NCBI GenBank assembly: GCA_013397865.1
Contig: VZTI01004805.1
Span: 526,794 to 590,793, forward strand
Direction: 5' to 3'
Source: Struthidea cinerea
Taxonomy: Eukaryota; Chordata; Aves; Passeriformes; Corcoracidae
Length of the DNA stretch: 64,000 nucleotides
Under the pieces are notes generated by a model. The model was not told where the DNA came from, did no database searches, and was given only the letters and a program-made list of their open reading frames with translations. This document shows positions 51,192 through 63,900 of this stretch, piece by piece; the stretch's first letter is position 1, and each line of letters begins with the position of its first letter. Position numbers and translations under genes: made by a program.

Positions 51192-52294
51192 GATGAAGAA
51201 AAAGAATTGTGACACTTGTGCAGCAATAATGAAACAGTGAGATAAATATCCTATATTTTCCAGCCAATTGCTTACAGACTTTCCGAATTAGTGTTCAGGA
51301 AACTGGCATTCTGCTGACCCAGCAGCATCTCTGAGTACAGCAGTGGTGCTCAGCCAGCCTGGCCGCTCAGCCTCGGTACCCTGACACGGCTCTAACTCTG
51401 GCCTGTGGCATTTTATGACAATATACAAATATTGCCATTTTGTAGTTAGGCCATAACTTGGAACAGAACTGGGAAGGCAACACAGTTTATAAATAGTCTA
51501 GGACTGGTAACTAATTCTAGGTAGTTTTTTTCTGAGGTATTTTGGTAATGTTAAAGGATTTCACCATCAGCTTATAAGTGGAGCTTTGATGCAAAAAGGC
51601 AGGGGTACACTCAGACTGCTGAATGCCCATATAATATTTTCTAAAGAGAAGCTGAATTCTAGTGTCATGGTCAGAATTATTCTAGTTTGGGGATCATGTA
51701 AAATAAGAAAACAAATTCTCTAAAAAGTAGTCTAGAGCAGTTGCAATGAATATGTACATCTCATTTGTGCAACTCCATTTATTTCAGTGACACCAAGCCA
51801 AGCCAACCCAACACAGAAAATTACTTAGAACTTGTCTGCTTTTTTGAGTTACATCGGGATTATGTACTTCATGGTAAGCATACCATCTGAGCAGGCACAC
51901 AGTGGCAGATTTCATTTGACAGTGAGTTGGTGCTTTCAGGCAAGGAAGGTTTCCTCTGATGGGTTTCACATCGTTATAATAGTGCTGACCTCCATTCCTG
52001 GTGGCATTTTCCTAGTACTCAGATCTAGGCCATGGAGCAATTCTAAAAAATGCTATGCCCCCCCTTAGGACCACACAAGAAAAACCCTGGAATGTTCTCC
52101 TGCCATCTCATGATATGACTCTTTGGAACAGCCAGTGTCCGTGGACAGGCACAACCACCAGAAAGGCAGCCCACACTTGTCTGATAGTCAGGCAGATGCA
52201 CTACACACATGGTGTGTGTACACTTGATGTGACACTGGTCACTGCAAGCTGGCTGCAGTGCTAGTCAGCAGCTGTGACCGTGGCTTTAGGGGCC
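51192..52294. other. Non-coding spacer between two LTR pieces
   Basis: No supportable gene. ORFs at 51784-52068 overlap on both strands without domains. Confidence 0.4.
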
Positions 52295-52480
52295 TGCACT
52301 GGTTTTGGCTGGGGTAGAGTTCACTTCCTTCACAGTGGCTGGCATGAGGTTGGTTTGGATTTCTGTTGAACACAGGGTTGATAATACAGAGATGTTTTTG
52401 GTCTTGTTGAGCAAAGGCCCTTTCTGTTTTTCATCCTGCCATGCTGGTGAGAAGACTGGGGATGCATGGGAAGTCACAGG
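52295..52480 (+). mobile_element. Truncated LTR fragment (5' portion)
   Basis: It begins TGCACTGGTTTTGGCTGGGG and continues with TAGAGTTCACTTCCTTCA, GTTGATAATACAGAGATG and GAGCAAAGGCCCTTTCTG. These match the 5' part of the same LTR group as the piece at 22860. Similarity fades after about 52480, so the right end is approximate. Confidence 0.65.
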
Positions 52481-53530
52481 TCCCTCTGTCTCCTCTGCAG
52501 CTGCACAAGAAAGAGAATAAGCACGAGACCAAGGAAAGGGAAGCCTGGGTACCTGCTTCAGCAAGGACAACAGAGAATAGCTTCATTTAGCACATTGTGG
52601 TTCTGGGAGCAGTAAGGAGACATCATCAGGAAGAAGAGAGCAATGCATGGTTGCAAAAGACAAAGATCTTTGAGCTTCAGCAACAGGGACATACACATAG
52701 GAGAGCTCCTGCGAGCACATAGAGCACCTGGAAGTTCATGATGTTCCATTGGTGCCTGCAGGTGCTAATTAATACAGTGCTGATAGCCTGACAAGCAGGA
52801 CTCTTATGATGAAGGTGAGCACATCTCTTGAATTACAGTTATTGCCTCTGTTTTCCCCTCAGCAGTCCTCAAGACGGCTACTGACTAGCTTTATGGACAT
52901 TACTGTGTATTTTCCTGTCTTCTGAATCTTCCTCTTCTCCCATCTACAACAGATGATGAAGACTTGATTACACCAGGAACTAACAGTCACCAAAATAGAC
53001 ACGGGGGAACCACAGAGCATGTTTTGGGAAAAGTGATCCTTTATGTGTAATATCAACCTCAGAATCCAGTTCTGAAGTGTTGGTGCCAGCATTGTCCGAA
53101 GCAGTACGGGATGCATTGCAGAAAGACACCAATTTTCCAGGCAGTCTCCGTGCACTAGGAGATGCCACTTCCTAAAGGAGAATGCTGGGCATATGGTATC
53201 AGGGACATCTCATACAGACATGAAGACATCCATTTGGCAAAAGAGACTTTGGTTAGCATATTGGGTCAAGTGTCCTAGTTCACGGGGTCTCCTGAGAATA
53301 CACTTTTGCTGCACCTTCAGTGTGCCTTATTGAAATCACATGCAATCTGTTTAAACATATTGGCTCACAGAAACAGAGACTACTCTCCACGGAATTTGTC
53401 CTCATGCTTTGTAAAATGATGTTTTCCAGCTCTCTCTAGGCAGTAGCATTTGGTTTAATGGGCAAAAAGAGAATTTACACAAACAATAGCGCTCTCTTAA
53501 ATTGCAACTTCTTTCATGCTGTGCAAACAG
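52481..53530. other. Non-coding stretch
   Basis: Minus-strand ORFs at 52859-53168 overlap in two frames, one with an acceptor-like TTTAG in front. None has a domain that I recognise. Confidence 0.3.
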
Positions 53531-53747
53531 TACAGGCTCTGTAGGATCAGAAGGATCTCAGTTTGAAAATTTTAATCTTTGGATTCAAGGTTTCTTGCCT
53601 CTTGGAACCCCCCTGGGAACTCCAGAGGCTGAAGGAGTTAATAACACACCACCTTCAACTCCAGAGGAATTAAAGCAACTCAGTTTCCATGGGTCACTCT
53701 TTTCACTCCAAAAGAAATCACTAGTGGAACGGTTATTACACTTCAAG
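53531..53747 (+). other. Exon-like ORF, first of a phase-compatible pair (unconfirmed)
   Basis: An acceptor AAACAG at 53525-53530 follows a C/T-rich stretch. The frame stays open for 217 bases to a donor CTTCAAG|GTATGC. The product contains the PLGTPLGTPEAEG stretch followed by TPPSTPEELKQLSFHG, with no domain that I know. It ends at a codon boundary, so it can join in phase to the ORF at 54301. It would need an upstream exon leaving two bases of a codon; I found none. Confidence 0.2.
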
Positions 53748-54300
53748 GTATGCTTCTGGGAGGAGGCAGAGTAATTCATGCCTGTCAGAAGGAAAGTCCC
53801 TGCCCAGCAGCACCAGCCCTTGTACTGATCCTTTGCAGAGTAGCAGGAAATACCTCACCAGTCCCTAAATTTGCTGGACACTTCCCAGCGTCCAGCTTCA
53901 TGAGGACCGTCTGTATACAGCCCTGATTTATTCTTCTCTTTGAAGCAGTGTTATTGCAGTTTCTGAGTCACAGATTCTTATGGGCAGCTGTTCCTCCATG
54001 GATAGGGTTTTCAGAGCCTGCTGCTGATGTGACTTCAGGTTAATGTACAGGCAGTCAGACACCAAAGTGGAAGAAGTAGAAGAGAAGCATGAAAGCATGC
54101 TCTGTTAGTTCATTTAACCATAAGATCTGCTTCTGCAACACCTTTCCAGGTCCCTGACTATAGCAATTTCCCTTCTTCAGCAGTTCCGAGGTTTTGTCTG
54201 CTTGGTCTACTGGTTGTCCTCCATGTGTAACCCTTCCAAAGACAAGCCTCTTTCCTCCATTTCATCGTACTCACGTGTGTTATCAAACTTTTGTTTGCAG

Positions 54301-54546
54301 ATGTTGTGTAACACTCAGCAGCAGTGTTCCAGGAAAGCTCTGGTGCACTTTGAATGTAAATTTTCTGCTCCTCATCATTCAGATATTTTGATAGCAATGC
54401 CAAGCACAAAAGACCCCAGCAATATAGCAGCTGGCAATCATGTTAAACTAGGGGAATACACTGCCTATATGCAGATCTCTCTATCAGTGCAGCTTGGGTT
54501 ACTACTAAGTAAATTCAACATGCAGAAAAGTCCCAGGTACAATTAA
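54301..54546 (+). other. Exon-like ORF, possible terminal exon (unconfirmed)
   Basis: The acceptor CTTTTGTTTGCAG is strong, and the next base starts an ATG in a frame open for 81 codons to a stop at 54546. Joined to 53747 in phase 0, it gives a continuous coding stretch of about 153 codons across a 553-base GT-AG intron. It has no recognisable domain. It could equally be an accidental ORF behind a decoy acceptor. Confidence 0.2.
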
Positions 54547-56814
54547 CACAATCCACAAAGTTAATTTTTTCCTTACTGCATTAGCCATGCTGTTAGGACC
54601 TGGTTACACAACATGAAACCAACTGAAAGTATTTATGAAGAGGTAATGAAGGCCAAATTCTATCACAAAGTGGTTCTTGTGAAATAAAAAAGGAGCTCAA
54701 ATGCACCCCCAAACCCACTTAAATTTAACCATAACTACGCACATAAATCAGCCATCCCGCTAGTTGACATACTGTCATAGTAACTATCCAGACTACAGCA
54801 GCACTGCTCAGAGACTTTTAACCAATTTATATCAAATACACATTTCCCATGTGATTGTTAACATCTCTGGTCTACCGCTATGCCTGAAAATTAAAATTCC
54901 TCTCCTCCAAACCAGTATTAGCCACAGATGTCTCCCAGTTTGATTTTGCTCAGTGAATGCCGTATATTGTGAGGAAAAAAAATAGGGACAAAACATTGGA
55001 CAGCACATCATGAAGCACTGATATTGTTTCACTGATGAAGAGCCTTTCCAGTTGACGATGATACACTTAATGGTTAAAGCTCAGCAGAGGAACTCATAGA
55101 TACATGGAACAAAAGGGAGGGTGCTTGAGCCATTCTCCAGCACCTCATTCCAGAAAACTTCAAGTCCTGGTGTATATTAAGCATGGGTCTCTGCCCTAGG
55201 CATTTGTGCTAAGCGTTTTACCTACATGGAGAAATTTACAGGTCAAATAATGTTGGTAAAAATACCTCAGTAGAGTCATATCAGTATTGAATCCTTGCAT
55301 GACACTCTTCTTCAGGAGTGAGACTGCTTTCATGGAATTTATTCCAACACAATTATAGCACTATAATCACATCAACAGAGTTCTATAGGTCAAAATTCCC
55401 ACCTAGAAAGTGCTGTCAAAATTACTAGAAAAAAGAATACCAGTCCACCTTCATTTATTCAGCCACATTTCTTTGCTGCTATTTTATGTACACAGAGAAA
55501 GGAAAATAAATTTATTCTCTATATAATGCAGAAGGGGGAATTTTTTTTTTAATATATTGGCTGGGTTTATATCTTTTTCTGTGTCAACAGTGATTGCCAC
55601 AAAACTTCACATCAGGAACATGGTGTAACTCAGAACTCAGTGAATCAAAAGGGAATATGGAACTCCAAAGAGACTCGATAGAGCTCAGTGAGCTAAGATT
55701 AAGGGGTAAAATGGCAAATTTCCCTCTTGCACTAATCAAATGTAATCACAGCTGACAAGTAGCTCTTCCCCCCATGGGCTTACTGAATCTATTTTAAAGC
55801 TTTAATTCTAGATTAAATCAAAGTACAAGCAGTTCCAAAAGGCATCAGAGACAGCATGACCACTACTGGAATATTAAAATAGAACATCAGCTATCTGACA
55901 CAAATCAACTGATTTCTTAACTGGCTTGTTCTTGTCATGATGAAAACCCCAGTTTATCCTGGTTCAATACCATTCTTTTCCTCTGCTGGCCCTCACTAAT
56001 TTGCTCCTTTCTTCACAAGCAGCAATGAACTGTGGAGGTGGAACAATGAACTCTTTCACGGACAGAAAGACAAGAAAATAAAACCCCTTTCACTGGACAT
56101 CTTTTGCTCTTGGTCTCTCTCTTTTCTGAGACAATGGCTGCCTAAGTATTTTCAAAAAAGAGAAGGCTAAAGAAGAGAATATTAAAGTCATAATGGTCAA
56201 AAAGGACAACACCCTTTTCATAGCACGTCTCTTACCTTACCTACACAGTTGCAAAGTTCAAAGGGCTAGATCCTTATTGATTATATGGATCCTTTTATAA
56301 AAGCTGAGAAATCTCTGCAGGCACTCATGGTTTGGCACTGTCTGTATATTCGAGGCCTTCTTGCTGCAAGTCACTGCAGCAGGATGGGCACGCACACATT
56401 GGATGGAGATAGCAGATGGACTGATGCAGACCCAGGACCCTGCTGTGCTGAAGCAGAGTTTTGGGGGGCAGAGCCAGCACTCCTCACCTCCCTGAATGGG
56501 TGGCAAAGCCCGCATAGCCATGTTGCACAGTGTCGGAGTGATGCACAGAGCAGATCACTACAACAGCACATTGCAGGCACTGGGCCGGGCAAAGCTCCTC
56601 CGTTTGCTTCACTAATCAACCCTCTCCAGTGCTGCTGCCCTCATACAGCCAATGCAAGTCTATGCTGATAAAACTAAAAAGCAGGGACCAAGTCAAGCAC
56701 TGATGTTCCCCAAAGCTGCCAGTTACGTCTCTTTAAGACCCTGATATCAAGCCCGGCAAGATTTAAGCACCTCAAAATTTGAATCAAACTTTTAGTTGTT
56801 AATCAGTAGCTATA
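54547..56814. other. Non-coding stretch
   Basis: A GC-richer patch at 56300-56670 holds overlapping ORFs on both strands (127 codons plus, 87 minus). Codon content and context give no support for a gene. No repeat is recognised. Confidence 0.35.
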
Positions 56815-57355
56815 GCTAGTCAGTAATGATTAACCAATTGCATTGTGAATGTTGTATGCTTGTCTAATCTTTTGTTTTGAGGGAAATTGATGGCAGTCCC
56901 AAGGTGAATGGGGTGTCTGGATGAGAGCCACCGGGATGAAGTCAGCAGACTTGAGCAGTAACTGGGGGAAAGGTAATTCCAGCAGTGGGCCATCACAGCC
57001 ACTGACTCAGTGTCCACCTATTCAAAACAGACCCCAGACTTGAAGGGAAGAACTGCACCCGCAGACTAAGAAGCATAGAAAATGAGAGATATAACTAATA
57101 TATAAGGGGCTGAGTATTGAAAAATTGAAAAGTTGTGTAATCGTAACCAATGAATGCTGATGCCTCTGTTTGCTAAAATGTATAAAAAGTGTAAAGTTTT
57201 GATGATCCATAAACCGGCATTTCATGGGTCACCATGAAGCTCCCTACTTTGCACAAATTTAGAATGAAAGATAGAAATACCTTGGTGTGTGAATTGGTGC
57301 TGTGCACCAGGTAATAAGCTCACATTTGGGACAAAACCATTACCCTACTAATTAG
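56815..57355 (+). mobile_element. Probable solo LTR of an endogenous retrovirus
   Basis: The order is that of an LTR promoter and 3' part. TATAAAAA at 57181 is followed by a CATGGGTCACCATGAAGCTC segment, then ACTTTGCACAAATTTAGAAT and a decayed poly(A) signal. The end is a CCTTGGTGTGTGAATTGGTG segment and GGTAATAAGCTCACATTTGG. I associate this with bird LTRs from memory. The ends are not sharply defined; AGTAA occurs near both sides but the terminal CA is missing, so I do not claim a target duplication. Confidence 0.5.
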
Positions 57356-58911
57356 TAAAATTAGTGGAACTCATGGTAGGTAAAGGAGTTTGCCATTGTG
57401 GAGTAACTTGTGACACTGGAGCTTTCTTCTCTCTTTCAGTGGTGCACCAGGAGATTGAATAATGACTTCCATAAGGATCCCTGGATACTTCTTTTAATCA
57501 GATCACAACAGAAGTTTATGGTTTTAATTACAGCTGGTGAAACTGGAGTCTGTATTCCATCCCCTCAACCACAAAGATCTTTTTCCATGAGATTTTGATT
57601 TTAAAAATATGTTCTTATTGTTCCTCTTTTCAAATGTCTGCGTTTCTTTAAGAACAATCTCAAAGGTCTTGTTTAAGTATTAATTTATTTTCTCCTCCAA
57701 CATATTCTTTTCATTAGAAAAATACTTTGTCATTTGCTACATGGTTTGTGTCCTCTGAGAAGTTGAGCAGCTCCTGAAAAGTGTGAGTGATTAGCTCCTC
57801 ATAAGGGAGGTCCAAAACAGCATCCCTCAAAGAGCACTGAGATGGAACTAGGAAAAGGCTGATTGCAATTCTCATCCATCTTAAAAGCAGATGAGTAGCT
57901 GCTGCGAGAACAAAGCCTGTGTTCATTGGGAGAACAAACTAAAAATAATACAGATAGGCCTGGAGTTTTGATTCTTCTTGGAGCATCTTCACGTTTAATA
58001 TTCAGCCTCTCAGATGGGAAAAGGAGAGGAAAAGGAGAGTGCTATATGTCATCCAGAAAGAGAGGCCAGTAGCCCAAGCTGCATTACACATCTATGGTTT
58101 TGTCCTTTAGCATTTTAGGAAACTTAGGTCAATTGGGCTTCTACCACTACCAGTCACTCCTTTGGTTCAAATAATGAGAACAGTGTTAGGATTCCTTATC
58201 TCTGTTAAAGACCCACATGAAAGGTGGTCAGGAGATCTCAAGAAGACAATTACTCAGTTTAAGGGGTGATTCTTAAAGGTCCTTTTTAAAAATCCCAAGA
58301 AATTATCTCTCCACTTTTCCAGCTTCCTCCAAATCTGTCATGAATGAGTGATTTATGTTTCTTAAAGAATCCCCATCAAAGGTCTTTTTTTTCAAAAAAA
58401 AAGGTTTAATATAAATTTCCAAAAGCACAACTTAAAAAAAGTTCAATTGTAAGGTTCACTGTATTACTTACCACACGAATGAAACACACAAAGGAAAATC
58501 AGATTTTAATCAATTCGCGCATGCATACAAGCACAAAGAAGTACACATAGAGGTATATATACTTGTTAAAAATCCCCCCCAAGTTCAGTGAAATACTCGT
58601 GTTAGATGCCCTTGTACCTCTCAGCAGGTGAGGGTTGAGCTTCAAGGGGGGGACTATCAGCCCAGACCCTAATGCCAGGTTTCGGTGACCCGCGTGTTGC
58701 AAACTGCAAAACAGCTGAGTTCCCAGCATTGCCATGGGAGGGAGGTGCTGGGGCAGCCACCGTGGCCCAGCAGAGCTTAGAGAGGTCCGGGACTGCGGCT
58801 TAGGGCTGGATTTAGTTGTCTGTCAGTCTTCCTCCTGGCCATAACCTGGGCTGGAAATTTCCTCAGAAGCTCAGCAATTATAATATTGTTTCATCCAGGC
58901 AAATGGTACAC
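57356..58911. other. Non-coding stretch
   Basis: No gene or repeat that I can support. The part from 58600 is GC-richer with a few CpGs and borders the exon-like ORF at 58912-59081. Confidence 0.35.
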
Positions 58912-59081
58912 CTAAGTAACATTCCAAGGCATTAGACACCAGCAGTTGGTTAGGCAGCAGAATTTCCAAGGAACGCTGTCTCTGATAAGCTCGGAGGGAG
59001 CTTAACTGCCCATCAACCAAGGCGGAGGCCTGAAGGGAACTCCTGGGAGGTAGAACAGCCAGATTTGGAGGGTAGGGACCA
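58912..59081 (-). other. Exon-like ORF in a GC-richer patch (unconfirmed)
   Basis: On the minus strand the acceptor GATTTTTTTAG is near ideal, followed by 170 open bases encoding GPYPPNLAVLPPRSSL and onward, to a poor donor TTAG|GTGTAC. The frame remains open past that donor to a stop at 58871. AATAAA lies just before the acceptor. The surrounding sequence has more CpG than the rest, which could mean a recent repeat or LTR rather than a gene. Confidence 0.2.
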
Positions 59082-60410
59082 CTAAAAAAATCAAACATTG
59101 GAAGTTTTATTAACATTAGCACAACAGTAGACAAAGTTTTAAGTAGCAAAAAATGTATGCAACAATGTAATTAAAGCTGGTGGCGTAAGGCCTAACCGCA
59201 AGGGGCCTGAACTAAGGCCACGCTGGCAACTTCGACTTTCAAACAATAGGTTTCACAATGTTCTCAGGGGCTTCTGGACTACAAATTATCCACTTAAGGC
59301 TTTATGGAAAGCTTTGTCTCTGGCTGTATGGAAAGCATATTTTTATAAAGCCTGGGCTTCAAACACAACCTTGAAAAATATGGATTTTTTAAATATTCTA
59401 ATTGATTTTTGTAGGGAAATTAAAAAAAAAAAAAAAGGCAAAAACTAACATGACTTTGCAAAGTTTAAAGTTCAATGAAGTCCCCCTGTTCCTAAAGATG
59501 AGCAAAGTGCTATAGTTACAGTGACTATGGAAAGGTACACCACTTAGGTCTCATTTTAGAATTTCATAAAATAACCACAAAACCTTCTTACCAGAAAACC
59601 TACATCTTAACTCCCCGTTCTTACGTTGAAAACCTAACAACTGCTAGTTTTTGATACTTGGGAACCACAGCATTTTCAGTACGAGAACTTCTCCTGTGAC
59701 CTCTTGCCTTATCTAGCAAAGTTCTGCTGAGATGATGAATGAAGCCACCACCGCTCAACAATACCAGAAGCTCTTCAAAATGCTTTTTTCCTTTCTGCAA
59801 AGGTGAGAATGCACAAGGCTCAGCAAAAGGAATCTGCTAATCCAAAAATGGGTGATTCTTTGTGACACACATCTAAACATACATCCATGGGCATATCTCC
59901 AGGTCTTGCTTCACCATCAATTCGAACAGAAAAAGTGTGAAAATTAGGAAGTGTTCAGGTAAACTTACAAAAAGCAGATTAAAAAAATCTGTGCAACACC
60001 AGAGCTCCTGAGCCAAGGGACACTGATGAAGATTGTCCACAGGTAATTTTCAGAAAAATCAAAATTGCTGTTAACAGATGCTAAGATTCTTCAGTGGGTG
60101 AAGAACAATGACAGTTTCTATTCGTTTCCCTAATCAGTATGAATTCAACTTATATCAGACACACAATGATGCATGGATTAACGGTCTTGTGATCCCTAAA
60201 GTTACAATATGCTGTAAGACTTCACCTAAAATTTTTATTTTAGTAATGTAAGCAGTACCATATAGTAAAAATCATTGATATAAATATTAAAAAAAAAAAA
60301 AAAAGGAAGGAAAAAGTCATTGTTGGAGATGCAGTCATGTACAGTGACTCAGTAATGACAGACTATTTACAAACAGACTGTTGTCTGCAAAAATCAGATT
60401 CATCTTTTGG
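59082..60410. other. Non-coding stretch with poly(A) runs
   Basis: It holds A-runs of 14 at 59422-59435 and 16 at 60289-60304. These could be slippage tracts; I see no retrocopy attached to either. Confidence 0.4.
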
Positions 60411-60960
60411 TGTGCAACAAGCCAACAATTATACACTCTAGAGAGGCATTGATTGTTTATTTCAAGGTTGCACAAGCCTGGATGCCTGGTGGAACTCCAA
60501 AAATCAAACACCCCAACTATTAAAGCTTTTTACTATTTATAAATTTTAGCAAACAAAGGAATTAGTGTTCATTTGCTACAAATTCGTTCTTATTACATAG
60601 TTCTTATTAATTAGCATCCTATCTTCTACTGGTTAATGACTGTCTTACTTCCCGTGCTACTTAGTCTGCATGCTCAGTCTTTTTCTTCTTTTGAGGCAGT
60701 GGGCTTCTCAGGCTGGTGGTCTGTGAGCCGGTGGTCGCAGACTCCCCTGCAGGAATTACCTTTTACCCAGTCAGAGCTAATTTCAACACAGTTGCTGAGT
60801 TGGCTTTATTATTTTCTCCCTTATCTTGGGAGTTCTACCAGATGTCACATAAATTCTGCATTCTTTGTGTCCAATATCAGTGAACATCCTTTCTTCCCAA
60901 GACTTGTTAAACCTCCCCGATCTGAGATCATTGAAGCACGTCAACCCTAAACTTAAATAA
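60411..60960 (-). mobile_element. Probable solo LTR of an endogenous retrovirus, inverted
   Basis: Read on the minus strand, it has a U3-like region with GGGTAAAAGGTAATTCCTGC, CTGAGCATGCAGACTAAGTA and a TATAAATAGTAAAAAGC segment. The GGCATCCAGGCTTGTGCAAC segment and the poly(A) signal AATAAA (60454-60459) follow, and the element closes near TTGTTGCACA at 60411. This order resembles passerine ERVK-type LTRs that I remember. The distal boundary is a guess, and no target duplication was found. Confidence 0.5.
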
Positions 60961-63900
60961 GGATTTATTTTTCTGATACATGGGCATCATTTAGAGTTTG
61001 CTTGTTAGCTGCTATCTGTTTCACAGATTAAATCTCCCTTCCTGTTGATTAGGCTTGAAAGTATATCAAAGAACATCGTTTCTTAAGAAAACTTTTACAT
61101 ATTCCACATGTTGCAATAAGACAGTACATCAAAGATTAATATAAACCTTTGCAGCTGTTTTGTTCTTATCATTTCACTCTTTGGGGACTCAATTAAATGC
61201 ATATTTTTATAATGCTGTGTTTTCTAGTAAGATGGTCCACGAGATTATCTCTACCACCTGCCCCTGTGAGCTGCCAGGTAACTCCTTCAATTGATAGGGT
61301 GTGACCACAGCCCCACCTGGACCTTTTGTCAGCCCTTCACTACTGTACAACAGGTGGGCTTCTTTTGTGCCCCATCTATGCACTTTGATATGCTGTTAAA
61401 GTGGTGTAATTTCACACTACCCTGACCCCAGAAAGGTAAAGAGAGAGGCATTTTTACATGCCCCAGTTAAAAGAAGAAATAATTAGTTGTACTACAGTGC
61501 GATGGGGATGGGGCTTGACATCCGTGGCCAAAGGGCAGAGAAAGAAGGGATCACGAAACACCTTCCCAAAAGGTATTTTAGACCTGACAGGAACAAACTG
61601 CATTTTCTCTCCAAAGTAATAACAGCAGTTAAAACATGGGGAGAAGAAATTAATCCAAAAATATAAAATCCGCTGCCTACACCATAAGAAATAATTTGAA
61701 ATTTCGATGTGAAATTTTGAGGAATAGGAGCAAGCAGAATGTCCAGACACTGGCACCAGGTAAAATACCATACAAAGGCATAAAAATGGACTCTGCATAC
61801 CTATTCTCTGCAGTTTTGAGCCCGTAAGCAGCCAGCAATCCATTCAAATCCTTTAATAAAAGCCAAGGTTCATGACTGTAACCTCCACAAAGTCACTAAC
61901 CCATCAGCTTGGCACAAGCACTTACAAGTATGACAAATTTTACAGCTGAAATGAGAAGAGTCCTTGCACAAAGGGGAGATGAGAGCCAAAAGCATGGAAA
62001 GCCTTCCACTACCCTCCTGCCCAAATCTGGACACAAGAAAAGACAGCAGCATGCAGACAAGCCAATTCTTTGTCTGCTTTTTTTCCTAGAGCACACATTA
62101 GCACTGCTACAAAACCGTTGCAAGCTGGAAAGCACAAATCAGCGCACTCACATTCACCTGCTCAGCCAGAAGTCAAGCCAGAAGCGCTCACTAATTCCTG
62201 GATATTTAAAGGCAGCATCAAGGAAATTGGAGAAAAACAAAAATCAGAGGTGGGATTGAGTGTGTGTTAGTTCTCTCTTTATAGAGAGAATGGTAAAATA
62301 AATCAATTAAGCAGTGGATGTGCCAAGCTGAGTTTCAAAGTCATAAGGTAAGACATCTTTTTTTGGAGGGGCTTTTTTTATATTTTTCCAATATCTTTTG
62401 TAATGGCTGCAGGACTGCTCTAAAGCCAAAGTAAAGAGCCTTCATACTAATATGAATGAAATGTGTGGGTTAAATGGCAGGATTGTTGTGATTGCTGTAT
62501 CACAGGAGGGGTACAGGGACAGAATCATCATGACCCTCTGCAGTGGAGGATTGCATCACAGTGGGAGGATGACAAAAGAAGAAAATGGGAAGGCAATGCC
62601 CTGATCACCACATGCAAATGGGCAAGAATCCTAGGCAGGCCCCAGCCATCATGAGAAAGCAGACAACAGAGACATGCTGTACCTAAGAACTGCCTTTCCA
62701 TGATCCTGTTTTCAGTAAAGTTCATGGGAGAGACATCTTAGAAAATCCCCAGATAAAACATCAATGAAAAGCTTCTGGTACACTCCCAAACGGAGAGGTC
62801 ACAAGTCACTTGTGCCATTCTCAGGATCTCCACAGAAATATCACTGGTATAATCTTTGAGACTTCTCCTAACTCACCCCATTGCTACTGCCTATGCACTA
62901 CACTTATAAAATCTAGGCCCAGGCTAGAAATCTAAAAAAAGATTATTTTCCACTCAGTGTAGCTCAGTCAGTACAGCTTAGTACCTTTGAAAGACCACTA
63001 ATGTCTACACTGAGATAAAGCCAGCTAAGCTGGCTAGGCTGTGGGTTAGCAAACACAATGAGGATTTTCCCATTGTGCAGTTGAGCAGACACAGAGGAAG
63101 AGCAGCTCAGGACCTTCCATGCTGTTCCTATAATATTGTCTTGCTGGCAGTGTAAATCAGATCTCCAGCAGGTAGTGACCAAAAGGCTGCTCTGAACTGT
63201 TTAACTCACAGCTTAACCACCCACAGGCACCCCCCAGCTTGTGCCCTGGCTGGCATCAGGGCACCCAAGAAAGGGTCTGGCCTCTCTCTCCTGTATTTCT
63301 GCTACAGGGTAGATTCCCAGAACCTGAATTAATAGTAAAAGAAACCAACAAAACTGCACATAACACTTGGGTTAGTTTTGCTATGCAGAGGGAAGGGATT
63401 AATATGCAATGCTCAGACACAAAACCTTCTAAGTGTCTGTTTGCAGGACATGGTGAGATATCATGACCAAAAAGTCATCAATGTTTTCCAGGTGAATTCC
63501 TGTGAGAGACTGAAACTACAAACAAGAGATACAACAAGAAAATCTGTAGGCAGAATTTCCATAGATTTTTGTATTTTCCTCTCATTACTAGTTTCATTAC
63601 TCAATATTATTTTGGAATTTTATCAGTAATGACACTTAGACTACTTTTAAAATGTTCTGAGATAGACAACCTCAAGTCTAGAGGGTAAACACAGTGTTTC
63701 CTTTATTAAGAAAACACTGGTATTTTTTCCCAAAATATAGCAAAGAGAAACTGAGAATGGAAAAATGCAAACTGTAATCTCTTCATGATTCAGTTGTCTT
63801 GATGCCCTGAGACTGTTAATGTCATTTTCTATGCTTTATCACCTATGCATCGTTGGTACCTTCCTTGGGAAGAAATATTCATCCTGGTTACCTTTTTGCT

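Noticed and set aside
56285..56668. 127-codon ORF in a GC-richer patch
   Set aside because: An equally open frame runs on the other strand, which suggests composition rather than coding.
61454..62259. 129-codon minus ORF and 116-codon plus ORF near the right end
   Set aside because: No domain, splice site or codon signal; consistent with chance openings in AT-rich DNA.
62950..62980. TAGCTCAGTCAG as a second tRNA A box
   Set aside because: No B box or cloverleaf follows at the right distance.
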